64,000 nt of DNA from Pseudomonas hamedanensis. Its GTDB lineage: Bacteria > Pseudomonadota > Gammaproteobacteria > Pseudomonadales > Pseudomonadaceae. This document shows, piece after piece, positions 20,046-28,221 of the stretch; the first letter of the stretch is position 1; each line of letters begins with the position of its first letter. The stretch lies in assembly GCF_014268595.2 (NCBI RefSeq), contig NZ_CP077091.1:1572501-1636500 (forward strand), written 5' to 3'. The notes beneath the pieces were generated by a model, which ran no database searches, was not told the DNA's origin, and was given only the letters and a program-made list of their open reading frames with translations. A program made the position numbers and the translations under genes.

Positions 20046-21011
20046 CTAGCGCCGCTTCAGGGCTTGTTTGTGCGCATACATCGCGCCATCCGCATCCGCC
20101 AGCAGCCGATCCACCGACTCATGGCGCGCCGGATCATATTCAATCTGGCCGACACTGAAGCGAATCGCATAACCGCGGTCCAGGGTGGCATTGCGCTCAG
20201 CAAGAATTTCCTCGAGCCGCGCCATGATCGCCGCGGTTTCGACATGGCTGGTGCCGGTCAGCAGCGCGACGAATTCATCGCCGCCCAGCCGCCCGACCAC
20301 ATCACTTTCGCGAAAAGCGATGCGTAACACATCGGCAAAGGTTTTCAGCGCGTGGTCGCCCTCGGCGTGGCCATAGAGGTCGTTGATCTGCTTGAAGTCG
20401 TTGAGATCAAAAAACAGCAGCGTTACCGGCCGCTTCAATCGCGCACAGGCGTCCAGCGCATGCTGGGCGAGCTGTTTGAAACCCCGGCGATTGGACAGCA
20501 GGGTCAGCTCGTCCATGCTCGCGATCTGCACGGCCGTCAGTTCCTGCTCGGCCATCTGCGCCAGGTCACGCAGCAGCGCGCGTTCTTCCTCGTCAAGCTC
20601 ACGCGGCCTGGTGTCGATCAGGCACAAGGTGCCCAGCTTGTTGCCGTGGGGCACGGTCAACGGATAGCCGGCATAAAAGCGAATGTTCGGTGCGCCCGTG
20701 ACCAGCGGATTATCGTGAAAGCGCTCGTCCTTGCTGGCGTCGGGCACCAGCATCAACTCATCTTTCAGGATCGCGTGACCGCAAAACGAAATATCGCGCG
20801 GCGTTTGCGTGGCATCAAGGCCCACACAGGACTTGAACCACTGGCGATCCTTGTCAACCAGTGTGACCAAGGCAATCGGCACATTGAACAAACGTTTGGC
20901 CAGCCGCGTCAGGCGGTCGAAACGCTCCTCAGGCGCCGAGTCGAGCAGCTTGAGCCGGTGCAGCACTTCAACTCTTTCAACTTCATTGGCGGGTTTTCCG
21001 GGCACCAGCAT
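20046..21011 (-). CDS. GAF-GGDEF diguanylate cyclase
   Basis: A 321-residue soluble protein. Residues about 20-155 form a GAF sensor domain (LVDKDRQWFKSCVGL, RDISFCGHAIL). Residues about 160-320 form the cyclase, with the intact active-site motif GGDEF. An inhibitory I-site RESD stands exactly five residues before it, so c-di-GMP synthesis with product feedback is expected. The ATG at 21011 follows GGAG at seven bases; a GTG two codons upstream has no workable spacing. The ligand of the GAF domain is unknown. Confidence 0.92.
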   Translation of the reverse strand: MLVPGKPANEVERVEVLHRLKLLDSAPEERFDRLTRLAKRLFNVPIALVTLVDKDRQWFKSCVGLDATQTPRDISFCGHAILKDELMLVPDASKDERFHDNPLVTGAPNIRFYAGYPLTVPHGNKLGTLCLIDTRPRELDEEERALLRDLAQMAEQELTAVQIASMDELTLLSNRRGFKQLAQHALDACARLKRPVTLLFFDLNDFKQINDLYGHAEGDHALKTFADVLRIAFRESDVVGRLGGDEFVALLTGTSHVETAAIMARLEEILAERNATLDRGYAIRFSVGQIEYDPARHESVDRLLADADGAMYAHKQALKRR

Positions 21012-21201
21012 TCGCACACTCCATCAGCAGTCGTTCATTCAGCGTAGCGCGAATTGGCGCGTGGTTCACAGTTCCCGACTGTTCACGCCACTCACATCAG
21101 AACGCACACGGCGGGTTTGACGCGATACATAGCTACCGCACGCGCGACGGCACTGCCTCCGACAATCGATCGCCCATTCTTTGCCATCTATTGGAGCGCA
21201 T

Positions 21202-24200
21202 ATGACCGCAACCGCATCATCCATCGACACGCCCCCAGCCGACGCCCCGATCATCCAGACGATCATCGATGAGCTGTCCTCCTGCCCCACTGTAAAGCCC
21301 GGCGACACAACGCCGCGCGCGATCAGCATTCCCCGGCAGAGCCTGCTGCATGAATGGATCGAGTTGTACTGGCAATCCCTGGAGCGCTCGGACTTTCTCG
21401 AATGGGCCAGTGCCTTTGACATCGACCTGGACACCTTCATCCTCAAAGGCAACACACTGCATGCCTGCACCCTGGGCGACGGGCCGAGGGAAACCCGAAC
21501 ATTCGACCTGGATGACAACTCGGGCTGGTGGCAAGTGGCAGCGCCTATTCTTGCGATCGCCCGCATCATCGATCCCGCAGGGTTGGGCCTGCCTTACGTA
21601 GGGGGTAAATCCGCCAACCCGCGGTACGAGATTGCCCGGCGCATTGTGCTGGAGTTCTACGGCTACCCCGAACCGGAAAATCGCTTGCAGGCCCAGGTCA
21701 TCATCAACGAGTTGAAAGCCAGTGGTCTTGCCGGCACGGACAGCGATGGACATACGACTTCTGCGCTGGTGGCCGAGCGCAACGCCCAGTCTCGGGACCT
21801 TTGCGCCATCGCTGACGCACTGGAGATATCGATCAATACCCGTGAGCAGCAAAGCCTGCCCTATGATCGCCTGAAACTCGGCGAAACCCGCGTGCGCCTG
21901 AGCGACGGCTCTTTCTTCGCGGCGGCGATGCAGCGCGCCACACAAGCCCTCCTCGCAGTTACCCGGCATCCATCGTTCACTGCCGCCGCTGGTGAGACCG
22001 CGTCGTTTACCCGTTATCGCTATTCGGCACGGCAACAGAAGTTCTTCCTGATCGCCAGCGACGGCACACTGACCGAACGCCTCAGCGCGTCACTGACCAG
22101 CACCGTGCCACCATCCCTGCTGGACGCTCTCGGCGCGGCAGCAGAAGCCCTCGGTGCAGACGTTTGCAGTGACTATTTCTTCAGCCTGGATCAGCTACTC
22201 GAAGGCTACGGCTTTGACATGCCCGATAGCCTCGCCGCTGCCTGGGAACGGGTCAGCCAACTGCGGCAGAAAACCTGGAAAGCATTGCCCAGCGTCAGTG
22301 ACTTCCTCCGGGCCCGCCAATCGATTCAGGGCTGGCAGCAAGCATTCGCCGATACCGAAGACTGTCGGCACATGACCCGCAGCCTTCTGGAACTCAGTGC
22401 CCGGCGCGATGACCAGGAAAACATTTCGCTTGAGCAGGCCAGCCGTCCCGAGACCGGGTCCGCGCTGAGTCGGGCCATCGCCGAGGGCCAGCCACAGCTG
22501 TTGCAATTACGCGGCAACGCGAAAATCCAGCGCCTGCTCAAACGCAAGCGATTATCGCCGCACAGCCGCCTGGCGTTGGATGCCACAGGCGAGCTTTATG
22601 CCATTGCGTCGGATCACAACGGCACCCGCCTGACGCTACCGGTGGCAGACCAGCCCAAGTTGCAGCCACTGATCAACGCACTCAAGCCCCTGGCGCTGGC
22701 GGCGGGAGGCACCCTGCGCACCGATGGCCGCGCAAGCCTTGCGCAAATGCTGACGTTCTATGAGATTCCGCTGCCGGCCAATGCAGGGGAGGCGCGGGCC
22801 ACTGCGCTATGGGTAAAACCTTCGCAATTGATGACCCCCGCCTCGATGCATCACTGGTACCTGCTGGGGCGCCCCGGCAGTCAGGCGAAAAAGCTTTCCA
22901 CGAGCCAACGCCAATTGATCGTCGGCCTCACCCAGGCGTTCATGACCAACATCAGCGAACCGCTCATCGACTACCTGTGCGACAGCGTCGCGGGTGAACT
23001 CGAGGCAAGCGTCACCCCGGCGAAAATCGACGCAATGCTCAACCAGATCCTCACCACCCCACGCGCGCGCAAGCTGGGTAACTATTTACTTGACTCGATG
23101 CCGCCGGAACTCACCGGCCGCAGGGAGCTACGGCCCATCAACCGTGAGCGTCTGGTGATAACCGCGCTGATCCTCAGCCTCGATCCGCAAGCCGGTCGAC
23201 AACCGAACAAGGTGCTGGATCAGTCGCTGGACGACAGTTTTTTCTGGGGCGAGTCGTTTACCGAAGTGCGCCGCTTCCTTACCCAGCAGTTTGCCTTGAC
23301 TCGGATCAAGCAAAAAACCCTGGCGACCCACTTGCTGCTATCAGGCATAGCACCCGTGTTTCTGGTGCGAGACATCCCCGAATCGATTGCCTACCTGAGT
23401 GGCTACCCGTCGGTCAAGCTGACGCAAATAGTCACCTATCTGGAAAAATACGCGCCCGCCATCAGCCGATTGATGACTTACACCGAACTGATGACCCTGA
23501 CCATGCACCCGGTGCTCCCCGCCGTCGGGGATACCCGGGTGCAAAGCTCGGAACATGGCGTACAGGTCGATTGGGCCGTTGCCCGCGGCCTGATGGACGG
23601 CTATCCGCGAACCCGGCCGGACGACGCAGCCACCCTGAGCCGGGGCGGCGTTGCGTTCGTCAAACACAGCCAGGAGCTTTTCAATAAGCGGCATCTGGCC
23701 TTTGATCGACCCTTGCCGACGCCGTATACCGTTGCCTTGGCCGACCTGCGCAAGGTGTTCAGTGATAATCCCTATCTGGAAAACAAATGCCTGCATCAGC
23801 GGATCACCGAAAATCCCGACCCGAGCCTGCCGACACCTGCCGTAGAGACAGGCCCTTTGTACTCGCTGGTCGAGCTGCACATCGCCAATCAGTTGCAGCC
23901 CGGTTTGCAAGACTGGCAGTGCATTCAGCCTCAACTGGATCTGGCGCAGCTGAAATCCGGGTTGCCGCGACTAAGCGCCGTTACCGAGCAATTTCGGCCA
24001 TTGCTGGCAACCCGGTTGAGGCGCATGGAAGCGGCGCTCATTGCGATGATCAAGGAGCTGTTCTGCCAGCGGCCGCTTGCACAACGACTCGATCTGGAAC
24101 TTGGCGAACTGAAGCTTTTCAGCGTGCACCCAGTGCCAGATGATTTCGTCGAGCCCGCCGCCGGTGCAGAGTGGAATGTACCCGTCGGCCCCTTCGCAAT

Positions 24201-24636
24201 CATCGTCTCCTGCACTGGCACGCCGCACCGAGTGTATGAAGTGAGCCTGCGCGACACATGCATTGTCTTACGCCGCGACATCCAGCCGTCGCTGCTACCG
24301 ATCGACAGCGACAGTGTTCCGCGCACGCTGCCCTTTGACGCTCGGGCCTATTTAAAGGGTTGGCCGCCCAGAAGCCAGAGCACCTGTCGCGGCCTGCTCA
24401 AGTCACTGCCCCTGCAAGGGGCGCCGCTGGCCGACGCGACCGTCAAAGCCATACCGGCAACATTCACCTCGCCGCGCATCGAGGCCATCGCCCGCACAGC
24501 CGTCAAGCAACTGTTCGATGTCTACGAACCCAAGGCCCTGCTGCGACTGAAAAAAAGCCCCAGCCTGGAAGAAGCAGCCCAGAGCCATGAACGCTGGCTG
24601 ACGTTTTATCAGACGCTGGTCGCGTTGAACCCGTAG
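21202..24636 (+). CDS. Orphan 1144-residue protein with three diverged internal modules
   Basis: I do not recognise its family. It starts at ATG 21202 with GGAG at good spacing and has no signal peptide or obvious membrane helix. Three regions (about residues 74-161, 272-350 and 454-530) look like diverged copies of one module: a beta stretch with SDG or SDHNG, then P-x-L-x-x-A-L-rich helix, then L-x-x-Y/F-G/E-F/I/Y-x-x-P (VLEFYGYPEPEN, QLLEGYGFDMPD, MLTFYEIPLPAN). The C-terminal half is mainly helical. The gene stands alone between the GGDEF and GFA genes. Similar size and lack of signal occur in secreted effectors and toxins, but nothing here proves that. Confidence 0.75.
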   Translation: MTATASSIDTPPADAPIIQTIIDELSSCPTVKPGDTTPRAISIPRQSLLHEWIELYWQSLERSDFLEWASAFDIDLDTFILKGNTLHACTLGDGPRETRTFDLDDNSGWWQVAAPILAIARIIDPAGLGLPYVGGKSANPRYEIARRIVLEFYGYPEPENRLQAQVIINELKASGLAGTDSDGHTTSALVAERNAQSRDLCAIADALEISINTREQQSLPYDRLKLGETRVRLSDGSFFAAAMQRATQALLAVTRHPSFTAAAGETASFTRYRYSARQQKFFLIASDGTLTERLSASLTSTVPPSLLDALGAAAEALGADVCSDYFFSLDQLLEGYGFDMPDSLAAAWERVSQLRQKTWKALPSVSDFLRARQSIQGWQQAFADTEDCRHMTRSLLELSARRDDQENISLEQASRPETGSALSRAIAEGQPQLLQLRGNAKIQRLLKRKRLSPHSRLALDATGELYAIASDHNGTRLTLPVADQPKLQPLINALKPLALAAGGTLRTDGRASLAQMLTFYEIPLPANAGEARATALWVKPSQLMTPASMHHWYLLGRPGSQAKKLSTSQRQLIVGLTQAFMTNISEPLIDYLCDSVAGELEASVTPAKIDAMLNQILTTPRARKLGNYLLDSMPPELTGRRELRPINRERLVITALILSLDPQAGRQPNKVLDQSLDDSFFWGESFTEVRRFLTQQFALTRIKQKTLATHLLLSGIAPVFLVRDIPESIAYLSGYPSVKLTQIVTYLEKYAPAISRLMTYTELMTLTMHPVLPAVGDTRVQSSEHGVQVDWAVARGLMDGYPRTRPDDAATLSRGGVAFVKHSQELFNKRHLAFDRPLPTPYTVALADLRKVFSDNPYLENKCLHQRITENPDPSLPTPAVETGPLYSLVELHIANQLQPGLQDWQCIQPQLDLAQLKSGLPRLSAVTEQFRPLLATRLRRMEAALIAMIKELFCQRPLAQRLDLELGELKLFSVHPVPDDFVEPAAGAEWNVPVGPFAIIVSCTGTPHRVYEVSLRDTCIVLRRDIQPSLLPIDSDSVPRTLPFDARAYLKGWPPRSQSTCRGLLKSLPLQGAPLADATVKAIPATFTSPRIEAIARTAVKQLFDVYEPKALLRLKKSPSLEEAAQSHERWLTFYQTLVALNP

Positions 24637-24641
24637 GCAAC

Positions 24642-25034
24642 TTAGCCCTCAGAGCGTCCAGTGCCCTCGCGATCGCCGGTGTAATGCCGGGCCAGCGCAA
24701 ATGCCGGCAGCCACGATTCGCGCCGTACGGTCCAGCTTTCGTAGGTGGGTTGCAGTTGATCCGGCGCGTCGAGGGCGCCCAGGTTGATTTCGATTTCATC
24801 GGCGGTTCGATTGAACACCGAAGAGCCGCAGCGCGGGCAGAAATGTCGCCCGGCGTATTCACCGGTTGCGCCGCGGATGGTCACTGCGCCTTCGGGAAAA
24901 ATCGCCGAGGCATGAAACAGCGCGCCGTGGAATTTGCGGCAATCGAGACAATGGCACAGCCCGACGCGGTAAGGCTGGCCGCTGGCTTGAAAACGGACAT
25001 CGCCGCACAGACAGCCGCCGGTGTATGGGTTCAT
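24642..25034 (-). CDS. GFA-family zinc-binding protein
   Basis: A 130-residue protein of the Gfa/CENP-V family. The zinc-binding cysteines are seen in GCLCGDVRF, CHCLDCRKF and CPRCGSSVF. Many members are called glutathione-dependent formaldehyde-activating enzymes, but that activity is doubtful for most. The start MNPYTGG at 25034 was chosen because the GGCLCG block normally follows closely. It is convergent with the 1144-residue orphan gene, five bases apart. Confidence 0.88.
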   Translation of the reverse strand: MNPYTGGCLCGDVRFQASGQPYRVGLCHCLDCRKFHGALFHASAIFPEGAVTIRGATGEYAGRHFCPRCGSSVFNRTADEIEINLGALDAPDQLQPTYESWTVRRESWLPAFALARHYTGDREGTGRSEG

Positions 25035-25218
25035 GGTTGATCTTCTTCGCACCTTGTATAAACACAATTTCTTGATGGTGTTTAAAAGACACTCAGTGTT
25101 ACGACGCCCAGCCTACAACACCTTGCGTCGTTACCTACGCGTACGCCAGAATCCGCCGGCTTACGCGGCTATGAGGTTGGCTATATCGTTTGTCCGTCAC
25201 TGACAAAAAGCAGTGATC
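25035..25218. other. Non-coding spacer with weak palindrome
   Basis: This stretch lies between the GFA start and the structured leader and holds no convincing gene. It contains a short inverted repeat (ACGACGC at 25101 and GCGTCGT at 25125) and presumably the promoters of both flanking genes, but no confident -35/-10 pair could be assigned. Confidence 0.5.
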
Positions 25219-25424
25219 GGGTTTGGTAGCCCGTCTGTAATGGCCGTATGGCAACGCCTTTATGCCGAGCATTTTTTCGGCTCGGTTTATATGGTGGTCA
25301 TGCGTGGGGCTCGTTCGCGAGCGCCGGGTTCCTATTGCAGCCGGTCTACCAACCCGCGTATGGCCGCCACCCTCGTTTGGTAGCGAAGGTGATGGCTCCT
25401 TGAATCTGCAATAGGAGTTTCATC
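25219..25424 (+). promoter_or_regulatory. Structured 5' leader with upstream ORF and Shine-Dalgarno-masking hairpin
   Basis: Three features coincide. CCTATTGCAG (25331-25340) is the exact complement of CTGCAATAGG (25406-25415), and the latter covers most of the AGGAG ribosome binding site of the downstream gene. Within that stem, CTACCAA (25346-25352) can pair with TTGGTAG (25377-25383). An identical TTGGTAG at 25223-25229, within a 10-base direct repeat GTTTGGTAGC, offers a competing partner, extended by GGG/CCC around a bulged T. This resembles a translational switch. The effector, if any, is unknown. Confidence 0.55.
25291..25383 (+). CDS. Candidate 30-codon leader ORF
   Basis: ATG at 25291 opens 30 codons ending in TAG at 25381-25383. 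The stop codon lies inside the TTGGTAG segment of the proposed hairpin, so a translating ribosome would open the inner stem. The peptide is Arg- and Ser-rich. No strong ribosome binding site is seen before the ATG, so translation is uncertain and the frame may be incidental. Confidence 0.3.
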   Translation: MVVMRGARSRAPGSYCSRSTNPRMAATLVW

Positions 25425-25778
25425 ATGTTCAAAGTCACCCCCAACCCGCCAATCCCCCACGACCCCGCGCTCGATCCGCAAAAAGTCAAGGAAGCCACCG
25501 ACCGCGCCCTCGATTATTACCTCACCCCCGAAGCCCTGGAAGTCCCGCCGCCACCGCCCAAGGCTCGCCCGCTCTACATCGTCGATCCGTCGCTGGATAA
25601 CGAAACCTTGCTCGTCGAGGCCTGTGAATCGCTGTCTTCGGCCAATGCCATGGCCGGCAATATCGCCAATTCGCTAGGCGGCCCGACGCGCGGACCGCTG
25701 CTTGCGCTGCAACAGTTGATCATGCTGAACGAGCTGTTGGTCAACCGCTTGCTGGACAAGCTGCGCTTGCCGCAGTAA
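25425..25778 (+). CDS. DUF6124-type small protein
   Basis: A 117-residue cytosolic protein whose N-terminus MFKVTPNPP and helical C-terminal half (LSSANAMAGNIANSLGGPTR followed by LALQQLIMLNELLVNRLLD) match the DUF6124 family of Pseudomonas small proteins as I remember it. Function is unknown. A proline run (PPPPPK) links the two parts. AGGAG precedes the ATG but can be sequestered by the leader hairpin, which suggests regulated translation. Confidence 0.75.
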   Translation: MFKVTPNPPIPHDPALDPQKVKEATDRALDYYLTPEALEVPPPPPKARPLYIVDPSLDNETLLVEACESLSSANAMAGNIANSLGGPTRGPLLALQQLIMLNELLVNRLLDKLRLPQ

Positions 25779-25905
25779 TCGCCAATGATGCCGCCGCCGT
25801 GCAGGCGATATCCGCTTGCACGACGGGCCGATCTACGGCATCACCGGCCAGCGCGCAAATGACTACGCTGATAGTCCAGCCTCTCATCTGCCGGGGATGA
25901 TCACC

Positions 25906-26409
25906 ATGCAACGCCTTCAAAAACTCACGCCGTGCCTGTGGTTCGACGATAAGGCCGAAGCCGCCGCGGCGTTTTACTGCTCGATTTTCGATCATTCGAA
26001 AATCACTGGCCTGACCCGTTACAGCAAGGTCGGCGAGGAATTTCACGGACAACCGGACGGCGCGGTGATGACCGTCAGTTTCGAGCTCGACGGCCAGACG
26101 TTTACCGCGCTCAACGGCGGACCGGTGTTCACCTTCAACGAGGCGATCTCGTTTCAGGTCAATTGCAGGGATCAAGAAGAAATCGACCATTTCTGGGGCA
26201 ACCTGTCTGCCGGCGGACCGCTGGAGGCTCAGCAATGTGGCTGGCTCAAAGACAAGTTCGGCGTGTCGTGGCAGATCCTGCCGGTGGCGTTCCTGCACAT
26301 GCTGCAAGACCCGGACACAGGCAAGTCGCAACGGGCGATGCAGGCCATGTTCCAGATGAAAAAGCTCGACCTCGCCGAACTGCAGCGAGCGTTCGATGGC
26401 CAGAGCTAA
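25906..26409 (+). CDS. VOC-superfamily protein (PhnB-like)
   Basis: A 167-residue protein of the PhnB/YjdN-like branch of the vicinal-oxygen-chelate fold. The opening KLTPCLWFDDKAEAAAAFY and the later GWLKDKFGVSWQILP are the family signatures. Such proteins are often mis-named 3-demethylubiquinone methyltransferases; the actual reaction is unknown. The start at 25906 matches the conserved N-terminus. The downstream AraC gene follows by 34 bp on the same strand. Confidence 0.85.
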   Translation: MQRLQKLTPCLWFDDKAEAAAAFYCSIFDHSKITGLTRYSKVGEEFHGQPDGAVMTVSFELDGQTFTALNGGPVFTFNEAISFQVNCRDQEEIDHFWGNLSAGGPLEAQQCGWLKDKFGVSWQILPVAFLHMLQDPDTGKSQRAMQAMFQMKKLDLAELQRAFDGQS

Positions 26410-26443
26410 TACACTCGGACGCTGACCTGCCGGGAAGATAACA

Positions 26444-27277
26444 ATGAAACACGCCGCCGCGAGAAATCCCGAAAAAGCCCCGCGCTTCTGGCGCGACGAC
26501 GCCCTGCCCTTCATCGAGGCGCGCGCCATCGCCGATGGCCGCGACGTCTGCTACGCGCGGCATTCCCATGCGCACTTTTCGATGGGTGCGATCACCGCCG
26601 GGCGCAGCACGTATGTGCATGAACACGCGCAGTTTGAAGTGGCGGCGGGCACCGTGGTGTTGATGAATCCGGGCGATGTGCACGCCTGCAATCCGATCGA
26701 TGATCAGGCGTGGTCGTATGTGATGTTGTACGTCGAGACGCCGTGGCTGACGGATCTGCAGCATCAATTGGGCTTTGCGGCTGAGCTGGAGTTTCGGCGA
26801 TTTTCCGATACGCATCTGGCCGACGCCGAGCTGTTCGGCAGGCTGATGGCCCTGTATGAGACGCTGATCGACGATCAGCAAGAGGTGCTGCACAAACAGA
26901 GTGCGGCGGTCGAGTTTTTCAGCGATCTGCAGTTGCGCCTGAACCCGGTTGAGCAGCCGGTCCCTGAGCCGAATTTCAAGCTTGAACGCGCCGCCGATTT
27001 CATCCGAGAACACTGCACCGAGGTGCTGAGCCTTGAGGCTATTTGCGCCGCGGCGCAGCTGTCGCCGTCCTACCTGATTCGCGCGTTCAAGCAGCGTTAC
27101 GGCATGACGCCCCATGCGTTTGTGGTCAACCAGCGCATCCAGTTTGCCCGCGAACGCTTGCGCAGCGGCCAGTTGATTGCCGACGTGGCGCTGCAGGCCG
27201 GGTTTGCCGATCAGGCGCATTTCCAACGGGCGTTCAAGCAACATCTGGCGGCAACGCCGGGGCAGTATCGCGGCTGA
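26444..27277 (+). CDS. AraC-family transcriptional regulator
   Basis: A 277-residue regulator with an N-terminal cupin sensor domain (HSHAHFSMGAITAG, PGDVHACNP) and a C-terminal double helix-turn-helix (LEAICAAAQLSPSYLIRAFK and IADVALQAGFADQAHFQRAFK). The convergent neighbour is a LysE-type exporter, and AraC regulators of this build often control such exporters. The link here is an inference. GGGAAG precedes ATG 26444. Confidence 0.93.
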   Translation: MKHAAARNPEKAPRFWRDDALPFIEARAIADGRDVCYARHSHAHFSMGAITAGRSTYVHEHAQFEVAAGTVVLMNPGDVHACNPIDDQAWSYVMLYVETPWLTDLQHQLGFAAELEFRRFSDTHLADAELFGRLMALYETLIDDQQEVLHKQSAAVEFFSDLQLRLNPVEQPVPEPNFKLERAADFIREHCTEVLSLEAICAAAQLSPSYLIRAFKQRYGMTPHAFVVNQRIQFARERLRSGQLIADVALQAGFADQAHFQRAFKQHLAATPGQYRG

Positions 27278-27332
27278 TACCCTATCTGAAGCCAAACACC
27301 GCTCCCACAGTAGCTTGTGACTGGCCTTTCAA

Positions 27333-27920
27333 TCAGGTGAACAGCAGATACATCGCGCTGAGTGCCAGTAACAAGGCCATCAGCCGATTAAACCAGCGCA
27401 TCCCCGCGGCATTGCTCAGGTACCCGCGCAGAAACGTCCCGGCATAGGCCCAGCAGCCCACCGACAGATAACAAATCACCAGATACACCGCCGCAAACTG
27501 CCAGACCAGCCGCGTCTCGCCGTCGGCGACAAACGCACCCATGCCTGCGACGCAGGCCAGCCAGGCCTTGGGGTTGAGCCATTGCATGACAGCGCCATAG
27601 AGCATCGATGGCGCCCGGCCTGCCTCGCTGGCGTTCAGCTGACCTTCATCCGTGGCGAGTTTCCAGGCCATGAACAGCAAGAACGCCACCCCGGCCCACT
27701 GCACCACCCGGGTCATGAACGGCCACAGTTCCAGCGCCTGATGCAGCCCCAACCCCATCAACACCAGCAACAGCACAAACCCCAGCGTCGCCCCGGCCAC
27801 ATGCCGCTGACTGGCGCGAAATCCGTATTGCGCGCCACTGCTCAGCGCGACGATGTTGACCGGTCCGGGAGTGATGGACGCGGCCAGAGCAAACGCCGCC
27901 ATGGAAAGAATCAGACTCAT
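27333..27920 (-). CDS. LysE/RhtB-family amino-acid exporter
   Basis: A 195-residue inner-membrane protein with about six hydrophobic segments. The family signature SITPGPVNIVALSSGAQYG is at residues 15-33, and QWLNPKAWLACVAGMGAF supplies the second conserved NPK motif. It probably exports an amino acid or analogue. It is convergent with the AraC-type regulator. Confidence 0.92.
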   Translation of the reverse strand: MSLILSMAAFALAASITPGPVNIVALSSGAQYGFRASQRHVAGATLGFVLLLVLMGLGLHQALELWPFMTRVVQWAGVAFLLFMAWKLATDEGQLNASEAGRAPSMLYGAVMQWLNPKAWLACVAGMGAFVADGETRLVWQFAAVYLVICYLSVGCWAYAGTFLRGYLSNAAGMRWFNRLMALLLALSAMYLLFT

Positions 27921-28033
27921 TGCACACCTGCTTCAAAACGAGGAACGAGGTGGCTACGGTAGCCAGCGGGGGATTTGCGGTATTGAAGAAAATGACCCTG
28001 AGGATGCGAATCTTCTGAGGGAGCGGTGGGTCA

Positions 28034-28217
28034 GTCAGCCCAGTGTTGGCTGGGCTGACGTCTTCGCGAGCGGGCTCGCTCCCACAGGGTTTTGCGTGAG
28101 ACTCAAGTCTCGCACACCCCACAAGACCTGTGGGAGCGAGCCTGCTCGCGAAAGCGTTCGGTCAGTCACAACAGATTTGTCAGGACTGACGCCATCGCGA
28201 GCAGCCCCCCTACAGGG
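28034..28217. repeat. Hairpin plus REPIN (type B) and a single degenerate type A REP
   Basis: The 301-base gap 27921-28221 carries a perfect 10-bp hairpin (GTCAGCCCAG at 28034 with CTGGGCTGAC at 28050), a type B REPIN at 28062-28152 and a lone damaged type A REP at 28191-28217. No gene is seen there. Confidence 0.85.
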
Positions 28218-28221
28218 CGAC

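Noticed and set aside
24642..25034. Functional naming as a formaldehyde-activating enzyme
   Set aside because: The zinc motifs only place it in the GFA/CENP-V fold; the name would overstate what is seen.
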